Shown piece by piece: positions 41,061-50,235 of a stretch of 64,000 nt of DNA. Each line of letters begins with the position of its first letter. Within the stretch, counting starts at the first letter, position 1. The notes under the pieces are model-generated. The model made no database searches and was not told the DNA's origin. It saw nothing but the letters and a program-made list of their open reading frames with translations. The position numbers and the translations under genes were made by a program. Origin of the DNA: an uncultured Parolsenella sp. (GTDB taxonomy: Bacteria; Actinomycetota; Coriobacteriia; Coriobacteriales; Atopobiaceae); contig CAKUNF010000005.1 in NCBI GenBank assembly GCA_934668375.1, positions 1 to 64,000 of the forward strand, read 5' to 3'.

Positions 41061-41938
41061 TAGCGCTCACCCCACTTCTTGGAAAACTCCCGCTCGAGGC
41101 CGGCGATGGCCTGCTCACACGTCTTCGCGTCGATCTGGGCGCAGTGCCAGAGCTTGTCACCCTCCATGAACGGCACGCCGCGGCCCTTCGTCGTTTCGCA
41201 AACCACAACGGTGGGTACTTGCGAGTCCGCCGGCGGCAGGCCCTCGAGCGCCGAGACGATCTGTGCCATATCGTTGCCGTCCTCGACCTCCACGACGTTC
41301 CAGCCGCATGCCGCAAATCTCTCCGCTGTGCCGCCGAGGTCGAGCACCTCTCGCGTGGGGCCGTCGAGCTGCAGATGGTTGTTGTCCACCACGCCCACGA
41401 TGTTGCCCAGGCCATACTTTGCCGCGCACGCGGCGGCCTCCCAGATGGAGCCCTCGTCAAGCTCACCGTCTCCCATGACGACCCATACGCGGCTCGTGAG
41501 GTTTTCCTTGAGCCTCAACCCCCGGGCGAGGCCGCACGCCACGGGAAGGCCATGGCCCAAGCTTCCCGTAGAGACGTCCACGTAGGGATTCACCAAATTG
41601 CACGAGTGCATGCCAAACCTGCCGTTGTCGTGCGCGTACTCACGGTAGATGTCCTGCTTGTCAAAGCAGCCGCGCCTTGCCTGGTTGAATGACGTGACGG
41701 CCGAGGCGTGCCCCTTGGACAGCACGAACCGGTCGCGTCCCTCCCAGTGGGGATTGTCCGCGTCATAGACGATGAAGTGCTGCCAGATGGCGCACATGAC
41801 GTCCGTGACGGACAGGTCGCCACCAATGTGTATCTGCGTCTGGACGCAGAGCCTCAGGAGGTCCTTGCGCACCTCGAGCGCGTCTTGCGCAAGCGTGCGC
41901 ACGAGGCTGCCTTGCGCCTCTCTTGCCCCTTTTGCCAC
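41060..41938 (-). CDS. Transketolase, N-terminal subunit
   Basis: A 292-residue subunit holding the TPP pyrophosphate-binding domain: SKGHAS, STGSLGHGL and GDGELDEGS...VDNN (the GDG-NN motif). The GTG at 41938 with GAGGAGG six bases upstream is chosen over the longer frame. The start of a five-gene minus-strand run. The 268 bp between this gene and the divergent AKR gene (41939-42206) show no feature I can support except an open frame upstream of the chosen start. Confidence 0.9.
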   Translation of the reverse strand: MAKGAREAQGSLVRTLAQDALEVRKDLLRLCVQTQIHIGGDLSVTDVMCAIWQHFIVYDADNPHWEGRDRFVLSKGHASAVTSFNQARRGCFDKQDIYREYAHDNGRFGMHSCNLVNPYVDVSTGSLGHGLPVACGLARGLRLKENLTSRVWVVMGDGELDEGSIWEAAACAAKYGLGNIVGVVDNNHLQLDGPTREVLDLGGTAERFAACGWNVVEVEDGNDMAQIVSALEGLPPADSQVPTVVVCETTKGRGVPFMEGDKLWHCAQIDAKTCEQAIAGLEREFSKKWGER

Positions 41939-42206
41939 GTTGGCCTCCTCGCCATCGCGCGCCGCCCCCAATGGCGGCCCCTTGGTGACGAGGATGGCTT
42001 GCGCTTCCGCGTCCGTCCGTTTTGTCGAGCAAGTCAAACAGATGGGAGAGCGCGTCGACACATTGGTGGACGATACCCGCCCTGCGACCGACAAATGCCG
42101 CGCGTGCGAGTCGTAGTGTCAAAACTCGCTCGACGATTCTGACGACCGGCGCCGCGCTCGGGATACTCGTGCCAGTGACGAAGCGCGACCCGAGACGGAG
42201 GCTTGG

Positions 42207-43187
42207 ATGCTCTACAGCTATAGCGAGAAGTGCGATGCAAAGATATCCGCGCTTGGCGTGGGCACGTGGTCCATGGGCGGCACGAACGCCTATGGACTCT
42301 CATATGGCAACGTGGCGGACGACACGTCCGTCGCCGCGATTCACGCGCTTGTGGACGGTGGCGTGAACCTCGTGGACACGGCTCCCGTCTATGGGGGCGA
42401 CTTTGCGTCCGAGAAGGTCGTGGGCGAGGCCCTCTCGCAGGGTGACTATCGTGACCGCGTGTTTCTCGTGACTAAGTTTGGCAACCGCAATGATCCGGCC
42501 ACGGGCAAGCGTGTCATCAACAACTCCTACGACAACGTGCTTGCCGAGTGCGATGCCTCCCTGGAGCGTCTGCGCACGGACCACATCGATCTGTACATCA
42601 TGCACTACCCGGACGAGAACACTCCGATGGCAGAGACCGCCCGGGCCCTGAACGAGCTGCTTGAGGCGGGCAAGATCTCCCACGTGGGCCTCTCGAACGT
42701 GAGTCGCGAGCAGATCGAGCAAGCCGCCGAGCTCACGCGCGTTGATGCTGTGCAGCTGCCCTATTCGATGGTTAACCGCGAGCGCGAGGCAGACCTTGCG
42801 TGGTGTCACGAGCAGGGCATCATGACGATGGCCTACGGCTCTATGGGCGCGGGCATACTCTCGGGCGCCTATCGGGAGCTGCCGCACTTTGACGAGAAGG
42901 ACATTCGCTACACGTTCTACCCCTACTTCAAGGACCCGATGTTCTCCCAGATTCAGTTGCTGCTCAAGGACATGGACGTTGTGGCCGAGCGCCATGGTCG
43001 CCCACTGTCCCACGTGGCGCTCGTCTGGGCAGCGCAGAAGGAGTTCGTAACCACATCGCTCGTGGGCGTCGTGAACACGCAACAGGCCGAGGAGAACTGC
43101 CAGGCATTCTCGCTCACACTCTCTGACGACGAGATGGCCTTCCTCGATGACTCCATCGACAGAAACCTCGGCCCGGTTCCCCGCTAG
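42207..43187 (+). CDS. Aldo/keto reductase
   Basis: A 326-residue (beta/alpha)8 reductase. The catalytic tetrad is visible: Asp in NLVDTAPVYGG, Tyr in the same stretch, Lys in LVTKFGN and His in YIMHYPDE. C-terminal VGVVNTQQAEEN is the NADPH-binding end. It belongs to the group of perakine/pyridoxal/YajO-type reductases acting on sugar aldehydes or ketones. First of a rightward sugar-metabolism run. Confidence 0.88.
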   Translation: MLYSYSEKCDAKISALGVGTWSMGGTNAYGLSYGNVADDTSVAAIHALVDGGVNLVDTAPVYGGDFASEKVVGEALSQGDYRDRVFLVTKFGNRNDPATGKRVINNSYDNVLAECDASLERLRTDHIDLYIMHYPDENTPMAETARALNELLEAGKISHVGLSNVSREQIEQAAELTRVDAVQLPYSMVNREREADLAWCHEQGIMTMAYGSMGAGILSGAYRELPHFDEKDIRYTFYPYFKDPMFSQIQLLLKDMDVVAERHGRPLSHVALVWAAQKEFVTTSLVGVVNTQQAEENCQAFSLTLSDDEMAFLDDSIDRNLGPVPR

Positions 43188-43294
43188 CCCTCTCTTGCGC
43201 CCCGCCCGCCTCTCCTCCCCAGATACGGTGGGCGGGGCATCCCCCTGTTGGCACGGATGACCACAGGCATCCAATCGATATCGGAGGTTTGCAC

Positions 43295-44176
43295 ATGTTC
43301 GTCTCGATGAAGGAAATGCTTCAGCACGCCAACGAGCACAACTATGCGGTCATGGCAATCAACTGCGTGGACTTCGAGCAGGCTCGCGCCATCGTGAGCG
43401 CGGCCGCCGAGGAGGGGTCGCCTGTCATCGTCGATATCTCGCCCAGGCAGATGAACGCCCACGCCACGCCCGAGTACATGGCGCCGCTCGTGCGCGCCAT
43501 CGCCGAGGACGTCGATGTTCCCGTGGCGCTCAACCTCGATCACGGTGACACCTACGAGAATGCCTGCCGCGCCATTCGCGCCGGCTTCTCCAGCGTCATG
43601 ATTGATGCGTCGAGCTATGACTTCGAGGAGAACGTGCGCCGCACGCGCATGGTTGCTGCCATGGCCCATGCTCATGGTGCGTCCGTTGAGGCCGAGCTTG
43701 GGCATGTGGGTCAGGCTGCCGCGGGAGACGGCCGCACGGATGACATGTACACGAAGGTGGACATGGCCCAGGAGTTTGTGGAGCGCACGGGCTGCGACGC
43801 GCTTGCCGTGGCCATCGGTACGGCTCACGGCCAGTACCCGGCAGATTTCGTTCCCACGCTCGACTTCGATCGTCTTGCCGAGCTTAAGGCCGCCCTCAAG
43901 ATGCCGCTCGTGCTGCATGGCGGTTCGGGTGCGGGCGAGGCTAACATTCGTCGCGTCGTTGAGCTGGGCATCAACAAGATCAACGTCTGCACGGACCTCT
44001 TCAAGCACCAGCGCAAGGCCATGCACGACAAGCTCAACGAGAATCCCAACATTGACTACATGGATCTCATGGCGTGGGGCGAGCAGGCTGCCAAGAACTA
44101 CATCAAGGACTACATGCAGATGATTGGCTCCTGCGGATGCTATGGCTTCGAGTTCCATGGCGAGGCCCTCGACTAG
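43295..44176 (+). CDS. Class II fructose-bisphosphate/tagatose-bisphosphate-type aldolase
   Basis: A 293-residue zinc aldolase. Zn ligands and active site: ALNLDHGD (His, Asp), EAELGHVG, AVAIGTAHGQYP and LHGGSGAG (His). These motifs are shared by FbaA, GatY/KbaY and IolJ. GGAGG lies 7 nt before this ATG; an in-frame TTG six bases upstream is less likely. With the RpiB/LacAB-like isomerase and the phosphofructokinase downstream it forms a tagatose- or fructose-type cleavage pathway giving triose phosphates. Confidence 0.9.
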   Translation: MFVSMKEMLQHANEHNYAVMAINCVDFEQARAIVSAAAEEGSPVIVDISPRQMNAHATPEYMAPLVRAIAEDVDVPVALNLDHGDTYENACRAIRAGFSSVMIDASSYDFEENVRRTRMVAAMAHAHGASVEAELGHVGQAAAGDGRTDDMYTKVDMAQEFVERTGCDALAVAIGTAHGQYPADFVPTLDFDRLAELKAALKMPLVLHGGSGAGEANIRRVVELGINKINVCTDLFKHQRKAMHDKLNENPNIDYMDLMAWGEQAAKNYIKDYMQMIGSCGCYGFEFHGEALD

Positions 44177-44197
44177 CCTGCAGGGACTTCCTTCCCA

Positions 44198-44228
44198 AGA
44201 GGCACCCCGGCTGCGGAGGGGTGCCTCT
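44198..44228 (+). terminator. Terminator-like hairpin after the aldolase gene
   Basis: A perfect 11-bp stem AGAGGCACCCC/GGGGTGCCTCT (44198-44208 with 44218-44228) followed by CTGTCGATTT; the T tract is weak. Confidence 0.55.
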
Positions 44229-44271
44229 CTGTCGATTTGGTTGGCGAGGTGACAGCTTGGCTTCGTTGCCA

Positions 44272-44306
44272 GGGTGACAGTTTGACCCCGTCCCCATCTG
44301 TCACCC
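44272..44306. repeat. Palindrome of the GGGTGACAG type
   Basis: Arms GGGTGACAG (44272-44280) and CTGTCACCC (44298-44306) with core TTTGACCCCGTCCCCAT. The same element in reverse orientation is at 63521-63553. The DNA just upstream repeats GGTGACAG (44248-). Confidence 0.75.
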
Positions 44307-44331
44307 GCTGCTGCCACGAGAAAGGACCCCC

Positions 44332-45000
44332 ATGAAGATTGCGCTCATCAACGAGTTCTCACAGGCGCCCAAGAACGCCCTCATCCTCGGTATCCTCAGG
44401 GAGGTTGCCGAGCCTCTTGGGCACACGGTGGTAAACGCCGGCATGTCGCAGACGGACGTCTCGAGTGGACAGCCGTCGGACTACCCGACCGAGAATCCCT
44501 GTATTACTTATGTCATGACGGGTATCCAGGCGTCGCTTCTGCTCAACTCGGGTGCTGTGGACTTCGTTGTCACGGGATGCGGAACGGGCCAAGGGGCGCT
44601 ACTCTCGTGCAACATGTTCCCCGGCGTGGTGTGCGGCTACTGCGTGGAGCCGGCAGATGCCTACCTGTTTGCGCAGATCAACGCTGGTAACTGCCTGTCC
44701 ATACCTTACGCCAAGGGATTTGGCTGGGGTGCGGACATCAACCTGAGAAACATCTTCACCTCGGCCTTCTCCGCGCCCATCGGCCAGGGCTATCCGCCCG
44801 AGCGCCGCGAGCAGCAGAACCGCAACGCCGGCGTCCTCGACGGCGTCAAGCGCGCCGTGGCCAAGGACCTGCCCAGTGCCATCCGCACCATCGATCCAGC
44901 CATCGTGCGCCAGGCCATCACGCCCAACTTCCTCGAGGTGTTCCGCGCGGGCTGCCAAGACGAGGAACTTGCTGCACTCGTTGAAGAATACGCGGGGTAG
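44332..45000 (+). CDS. RpiB/LacA/LacB-family sugar-phosphate isomerase
   Basis: A 222-residue isomerase. The N-terminal Rossmann-like fold MKIALINEFSQAPKN, the motif VTGCGTGQGALLSCN (catalytic Cys of the GCGTG family motif) and the helical region match RpiB/LacAB, though it is longer than E. coli RpiB (149) by a C-terminal extension (about 150-222). Family members interconvert aldose and ketose phosphates. Between the aldolase and PFK genes, it probably makes the ketose phosphate that PFK uses. Confidence 0.82.
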   Translation: MKIALINEFSQAPKNALILGILREVAEPLGHTVVNAGMSQTDVSSGQPSDYPTENPCITYVMTGIQASLLLNSGAVDFVVTGCGTGQGALLSCNMFPGVVCGYCVEPADAYLFAQINAGNCLSIPYAKGFGWGADINLRNIFTSAFSAPIGQGYPPERREQQNRNAGVLDGVKRAVAKDLPSAIRTIDPAIVRQAITPNFLEVFRAGCQDEELAALVEEYAG

Positions 45001-45009
45001 GAGGGTAGC

Positions 45010-46176
45010 ATGGCGGCAGACGGCCTTCTCATCATGCATGGCGGCGGCCCCACGGCCGTCATCAACGCCTCGCTGTACGGAGCCGTGACCGAAGCGCTCG
45101 TTAGTCCCTCGGTTGGCCGCGTGCTGGGTGCCATCGGCGGTGTTGGCGGCATCATGGACGGCAACCTTCTTGACTTCTCAAGCGTTTCTGCGTCTCGACT
45201 TGAGATGCTGCCGAGCTCGCCCTCCTCGGCAATCGGCTCGAGCAGAAAGCCGCTTGGCAGTCTCGAGTACGTCCAGATAGCCCATGCGCTGCGTGACCAG
45301 GGAATTCGTTGGCTTCTTTGTACGGGCGGCAACGGCACGCAAGACACGTGCGGCAAGATCTGGCAGGCATGTAAGGCCGAGGGCGTCAACGTGGACGTCG
45401 TGGGCATTCCTAAGACGATGGACAACGACATTGCCGTGACGGACCACGCGCCGGGCTTTGCGAGTGCCGCACGCTTTGTGGCTGCGAGTGTGGGGGCGGT
45501 ATGCACTGACGTGCATGGCCTGCCCGCCCACGTTTCGGTCATCGAGACGCTCGGCCGCAACGCTGGCTGGGTGGCGGCGGCCTCCTCGCTTGCCGACGAG
45601 TGCGGCGTGCGTGGCCCCGACCTCATCTACCTGCCCGAGCGCGACTTTGACGAGCGGGCTTTCCTCGATGATGCGCAGCGACTCGTGGACGAGAAGGGCT
45701 CGGGTGTCATCGTGGTGAGCGAGGGGCTCCACAAGGCGGGAGGCGAGCCGGTGGCAGTGCCGCTTCTACGCACGGAACGTGCCACATACTTCGGTGACGT
45801 TTCGGCGCATCTCGCACGACTTATCATCTCCGAGCTGGGCTGTCGGGCGCGATCTGAGAAGCCCGGTCTTATCATGCGCGCCTCGATTGCCTACCAGAGC
45901 TCCGTCGACCGTGACGAGGCCATTGCCTGTGGGCGCGAGGCGGTGCATGCGGCGCTCGAAGGAGACTCGGGCATGATGGTGGGTCTCGAGCGTGTCTCAT
46001 CCAGCCCCTATGAGGGTCGCCTCGTGCGCATTCCCATCGAGCGCGTGATGCTCGAGGAACGCACGATGCCATCCGAGTATGTCAACGAGCGTGGCAATGG
46101 CGTTACCGAAGCGTACCGCGCATGGCTGAGACCGCTGCTTGGAGGTCCGCTTCCGCGCTACGTAACGTTCTGTTGA
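45010..46176 (+). CDS. 6-phosphofructokinase (PfkA family, mixed-substrate type)
   Basis: A 388-residue PfkA-family kinase. MHGGGPTAVIN, TGGNGTQDT, PKTMDNDI (PKTxDND with Lys, the sign of PPi-type enzymes) and IETLGRNAGW are present. GGNG keeps the Gly expected of ATP enzymes, so phosphoryl donor (ATP or PPi) cannot be decided. It starts 10 bp after the isomerase gene. A second PfkA-type gene is at 62346, so this one is probably the pathway-specific copy. Confidence 0.88.
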   Translation: MAADGLLIMHGGGPTAVINASLYGAVTEALVSPSVGRVLGAIGGVGGIMDGNLLDFSSVSASRLEMLPSSPSSAIGSSRKPLGSLEYVQIAHALRDQGIRWLLCTGGNGTQDTCGKIWQACKAEGVNVDVVGIPKTMDNDIAVTDHAPGFASAARFVAASVGAVCTDVHGLPAHVSVIETLGRNAGWVAAASSLADECGVRGPDLIYLPERDFDERAFLDDAQRLVDEKGSGVIVVSEGLHKAGGEPVAVPLLRTERATYFGDVSAHLARLIISELGCRARSEKPGLIMRASIAYQSSVDRDEAIACGREAVHAALEGDSGMMVGLERVSSSPYEGRLVRIPIERVMLEERTMPSEYVNERGNGVTEAYRAWLRPLLGGPLPRYVTFC

Positions 46177-46237
46177 TGAATTACTGTCCGTATTCGGCTG
46201 AGCTGATTCGCACATATACTTTTCTACTAGCTGACAA

Positions 46238-46282
46238 GAGGCGGAGGAGTGATGCCCTATAGCGGGGCGCACCCTCCGCCTC
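46238..46282 (+). terminator. Hairpin between the PFK and LevR-like genes
   Basis: A 10-bp stem GAGGCGGAGG/CCTCCGCCTC (46238-46247 with 46273-46282) with no clear T run. The remaining gap 46283-46441 shows no feature I can name. Confidence 0.5.
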
Positions 46283-46441
46283 AATCGTCACTGTGGCAGC
46301 CGTGCTCGACACAACGTTCGCAGGGTTTCGACAAATGGTTCTGACCCGCTGTGTCTTGCCGAGCTATGACGAGGTTGCTCGACAAAACGGACGCCAGTGT
46401 CGTTGCACGGCATTCTGGTAGTCAGTTAGGAGAGAGGGAAC

Positions 46442-49198
46442 ATGCAGACACCAAAGACCAGCAAAGAGCGCGTCTATGACATCCTGGATTCGTGCACGCG
46501 AAGCCACGATGTGCGCGAGGCCGACTTCTTTCAGGCCTCCTACATAGCCGACACACTGCATATCAGCCGCTCGCTGGCCAGCCAGTACATGAACGAGCTC
46601 GTGGGCGAGGGCCTGCTTGTGAAAGTGGCCTCGCGCCCCGCTCTGTTCTACGGACGCCGCGCCATCGAGGGCGTGTTTGGGGTCTGTCCCGAGGCGGATA
46701 CGTTCGTAAGCGTTGACGAGCTCGTTGGCGCAATCCAGTCCGCGCGCGGCTCCGTCTATGACTTCGAGGACCTCATCGGGGCCACGGGATCGCTTCGCGG
46801 CATCGTTGAGTCCGCGAAGGCCGCCGCCTCCTACCCGCCGTGCGGGCTTCCCCTCATGCTCGTGGGCACGCAGGGCAGCGGCCGCCGCGGAATCGAGAAC
46901 TCCATCACGAGCTACTGCGTCTCCGAGGGCATTATCGCCGATCGCGCTCATGCGGGGCTGCTCGATGCTGCCTCCGGGACGGACGACCTCGTCCATGGCC
47001 TTCTCGGCGACGGCTCCCACGAGGGTCTGCTTGCCTCGCGCGAGACGCGTGTCGTGTGGGTCAAGAACGCCCAGATGCTCTCCGATGAGCAGATGGCCGC
47101 ACTGCTCGGGCGCTTCGAGACGCGCCTGTCCGACGGCGGCCCCAAGCGCGCTCGTCGCGGTACGTCTCGCCTGTTCTTTGAGTACAACGGAGATCCCTCG
47201 GACGTCACGGCGCGTCCGTGGGCGGCTTCGATTCCCGCACTGTGCTTTGTCCCCTCGCTCGAGGACCGTGGGGCGGAGGAGAAGGAGTCGTGGATCTTCA
47301 AGCTTCTGCGCCGCGAGGAGGGAAACATCGGCCGACCCATCAAGGTGAGCCGCTCGGTCATTCGTAGGCTCTCCTCCCAGCGCTTTGCCGACAACATCGA
47401 CGGCCTCAAGCGTGCCGTGAGCCTCACATGCGCCAGCGCCATGGCGGATTCCGACAACCAGGGCGCCGCTGAGCTCAAGGTGTTCTCCTACCACATTCCC
47501 ACGAGCATCGGGACGGCGCGTGACCTCGAGCTCACCGATGAGCCCGGTCTCATCGACGTCGATCTATATGACCCGGCGCAGGCGGGAGCCGAGGCTGTCG
47601 ACATCCTCGATCGATTCATGTCCCTGTTCGCAATTGATTCGTCCGCCTCAGAAGATGCGGAGGGGCTCGCCAAGAACGCCCTCTCGAGCTTCTTCGAGTA
47701 TGTTGAGCGCGACCGCAACGCACTCATCGGCGAGGCTGCCGTGGCAGACATCGTGCGCCAGGTGTTCGATCGCTACGGTTTGCGTGAGCCCGTGAATTTC
47801 TCGCGTCATCTCGTTGCGACCGTCCACTTCTTCCGCAACAACCAGGCGACGCTCAATCGCTGGCGCGCCGAGTCCTCAGCCTCGATCCGGTCGTTCTCCC
47901 AACTTGTGCGTCAAAAGTACGCCACGGAGTACGACGTCGTCTCTCACCTGCGCTCTTACCTGCGTGACTATCTTGGCTGGCGCGTCGATACCGAGAGCCT
48001 GTCTCTGTTCTCTTTCTATCTGCACTGGTACCTGCGCGAGCACGGCATGCGCTCCTGCCAGGCCGTCATCGTGGCGCACGGCCACTCCACGGCGAGCTCC
48101 ATCGCGGACTCCGTGAACACGATCATTGGCGAGCACGTCTTTGACGCCATCGACATGCCTATCGACGTCACGGCAGACCAGGTGGTTTCCCAGCTCGAGC
48201 GATTCCTCTCGCGCTCGCCACTGTCCGTCGATGTTCTCGTGATGGTGGACATGGGCAGCTTGGAACGCATCGGCAAGCAGCTTTCCTCCTACCTGGGTGT
48301 CTCCGTGGGTGTCATCAACAACGTCTCCACGGCGCTTGCCCTCGAGGCGGGCGAGATGATTGTCCAGCAGGAGCAGATGCGCACGATTCTCGAGCGTGTG
48401 AGCGACGTGTCGCACGCTAGCTGGTCCCTCTCCGCCGTGGAGCAGTCGAGTGACTGCATTCTGTTCGTTTCCGAGAACGGCGAGATGGCTGCCACGAGAA
48501 TCTCCGACCTGTTCATCAAGAGTCTGCCGCGCCCCATCCCCGTAGAGATGGTTCCGTGTGACTACTTCGAACTCGTCCGTACCAAGGGAGACCTTTCGCA
48601 GGTAACGCGCCGCAACGTCCTGTTTGTCTTTGGCGCCACCGATCCGGGCGTCGAGGGCGCGAGCTTCCTGTCGCTCGAGGACATCACGGAGCTCAAGAGC
48701 GATGACGGCTTGGGCCTGGGCCTTGAGAACTATCTGGCCCCCGACGAGATCTCCGAGCTCAAGAACAACCTCATCCGCAACTTCTCGCTCGAGAACCTCA
48801 TGCACCACCTCACGATTCTCGAGCCCAACCACCTCATGGACGTCGTGTCCGAGTCACTCGATCTGCTGCAGGCGAGCCTGGGCAAGCGCTTTGGCTACGG
48901 CACGAGGCTGCGTCTCTACATCCACATCAGCTACCTCGTGGAACGCCTCGTGACAAAGGTCGCGCTCGACTACGGAGACTCGGACGCCTTTGCCTCCGAG
49001 CACGGTGACTTTGTTCGCCGCGCCCGCTCGAGCTTCTCGGGAGTCACCCGTACATACGGTGTTGACCTTCCGGTTGGGGAGATCAACTACCTCTATGACC
49101 TCATCGAGCTCGAGGACACCGGTAAGACGACGCAGTGCACGGAAGACGACTTTTTCGACAACGACCCTGCCGACACGACGGCCGGGCAGGAGGGCTAG
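46442..49198 (+). CDS. LevR-like PRD-containing regulator with degenerate AAA+ domain
   Basis: A 918-residue regulator. An N-terminal winged helix (about 1-75; YIADTLHISRSLASQYMN) is followed by an AAA+ remnant (about 95-345) whose Walker A reads LVGTQGSGRRG, with Arg in place of the ATP-binding Lys, and no GAFTGA loop. Then come PTS-regulation domain 1 (about 380-500), an EIIA-mannose domain with phospho-His in VIVAHGHSTA (about 545), an EIIB-like segment and PRD2 (about 780-890). LevR activates mannose-family PTS operons from sigma-54 promoters; here the sigma-54 contact loop is gone. It lies 9 bp before the EIIA gene. Confidence 0.82.
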   Translation: MQTPKTSKERVYDILDSCTRSHDVREADFFQASYIADTLHISRSLASQYMNELVGEGLLVKVASRPALFYGRRAIEGVFGVCPEADTFVSVDELVGAIQSARGSVYDFEDLIGATGSLRGIVESAKAAASYPPCGLPLMLVGTQGSGRRGIENSITSYCVSEGIIADRAHAGLLDAASGTDDLVHGLLGDGSHEGLLASRETRVVWVKNAQMLSDEQMAALLGRFETRLSDGGPKRARRGTSRLFFEYNGDPSDVTARPWAASIPALCFVPSLEDRGAEEKESWIFKLLRREEGNIGRPIKVSRSVIRRLSSQRFADNIDGLKRAVSLTCASAMADSDNQGAAELKVFSYHIPTSIGTARDLELTDEPGLIDVDLYDPAQAGAEAVDILDRFMSLFAIDSSASEDAEGLAKNALSSFFEYVERDRNALIGEAAVADIVRQVFDRYGLREPVNFSRHLVATVHFFRNNQATLNRWRAESSASIRSFSQLVRQKYATEYDVVSHLRSYLRDYLGWRVDTESLSLFSFYLHWYLREHGMRSCQAVIVAHGHSTASSIADSVNTIIGEHVFDAIDMPIDVTADQVVSQLERFLSRSPLSVDVLVMVDMGSLERIGKQLSSYLGVSVGVINNVSTALALEAGEMIVQQEQMRTILERVSDVSHASWSLSAVEQSSDCILFVSENGEMAATRISDLFIKSLPRPIPVEMVPCDYFELVRTKGDLSQVTRRNVLFVFGATDPGVEGASFLSLEDITELKSDDGLGLGLENYLAPDEISELKNNLIRNFSLENLMHHLTILEPNHLMDVVSESLDLLQASLGKRFGYGTRLRLYIHISYLVERLVTKVALDYGDSDAFASEHGDFVRRARSSFSGVTRTYGVDLPVGEINYLYDLIELEDTGKTTQCTEDDFFDNDPADTTAGQEG

Positions 49199-49207
49199 GA
49201 GAACATC

Positions 49208-49639
49208 ATGGCCAAGAAGATTCTCATTGCGACCCACGGCCACCTCGCGAGCGGTATCAAGAGCGCCATTGGCGTGCTTGCCGGAGAGCCGTGCGAGATC
49301 CAGACGATCGATGCCTATACCGATGACGAGCCTGGCGATTACACACCCAAGATCGAGGCGTTCATCGCGTCGGTGAACGAGGGCGACCAGGGCTTCATCT
49401 TTACCGACATTCTCTCGGGCAGCGTGAACCAGCGAGTCGTGCGCGCCAACCCGTTTGACAACCCCAATCTCACTCTGGTGACGGGGACGAACCTCATGGT
49501 CGTCCTTGGCGTGGCGCTCGATCCGCGCATCGTCACCCGGGATGTCCTCAAGGAGATCATCGAGCAGTCCAGCGTGGAAATCGTCGAGCCGGAGCCCGTC
49601 GACGAGGAGGTGGCCAACGAGGACGACTTCCTCAGCTAG
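49208..49639 (+). CDS. PTS mannose-family EIIA component (second system)
   Basis: A 143-residue EIIA with phospho-His in IATHGHLASG (His10), FTDILSGS and LVTGTNLMVVL. An acidic tail (EEVANEDDFLS) ends it. Directly downstream of the LevR-like gene, heading the second PTS: EIIA, EIIB, EIIC, EIID. Confidence 0.93.
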   Translation: MAKKILIATHGHLASGIKSAIGVLAGEPCEIQTIDAYTDDEPGDYTPKIEAFIASVNEGDQGFIFTDILSGSVNQRVVRANPFDNPNLTLVTGTNLMVVLGVALDPRIVTRDVLKEIIEQSSVEIVEPEPVDEEVANEDDFLS

Positions 49640-49713
49640 GGAAGTGGCTCGAGAGCGTGTACGGAGCGCCTCGCGGGGCGCAGGTAAGGGAAAAGGGACG
49701 AAGGGAGAAAGAC

Positions 49714-50220
49714 GTGATTCCATCCATCCGAGTAGACGACCGCCTCATTCATGGCCAGGTCGCCCTAGTGTGGTCAAAGGAGCTGAACTGCCCGCGCATC
49801 GTCGTTGCCAATGACGCCGCGGCGGTGAACGACGTCACGAAGATGACGCTCCAGATGGCCACGCCCACTGGCATCAAGCTCCTCATCAAGTCCGTTGACG
49901 ACTGCATTAAGGTCTTCAACGACCCCCGTGCCAAGGACATGCGCATGTTCGTGCTCACGAATAACGTTGCCGACGCCCTCAAGATCGTCAAGAGCTGCCC
50001 CGGCCTGGTTCAGAGCGTCAACGTCGCCAACGTTGGGCGTTTCGACGACACGGACAAGTCGCTCATGGTCCAGGTCACTCCGCAGTGCATCCTGAACCCC
50101 AATGAGGTCGAGGCGCTCCGTGAGCTCAACGACCAACAGGGCGTTGACGTGTACGGGCAGGTCATCCCCACCGATCCGAAGACCCCCGCGAGCAAGATGC
50201 TCGCCGTGGCCCAGAGCTAA
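49714..50220 (+). CDS. PTS mannose-family EIIB component (second system)
   Basis: A 168-residue EIIB with phospho-His in RVDDRLIHGQV. The GTG at 49714 after AAGGGAGAAAG is chosen, since it places the family start IPSIRVDD at the N-terminus; the longer frame begins within the gap. Conserved VVANDAAAVND and NVGRFDDTDK follow. Confidence 0.92.
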   Translation: MIPSIRVDDRLIHGQVALVWSKELNCPRIVVANDAAAVNDVTKMTLQMATPTGIKLLIKSVDDCIKVFNDPRAKDMRMFVLTNNVADALKIVKSCPGLVQSVNVANVGRFDDTDKSLMVQVTPQCILNPNEVEALRELNDQQGVDVYGQVIPTDPKTPASKMLAVAQS

Positions 50221-50235
50221 GGGAGGCGTTTCCAG

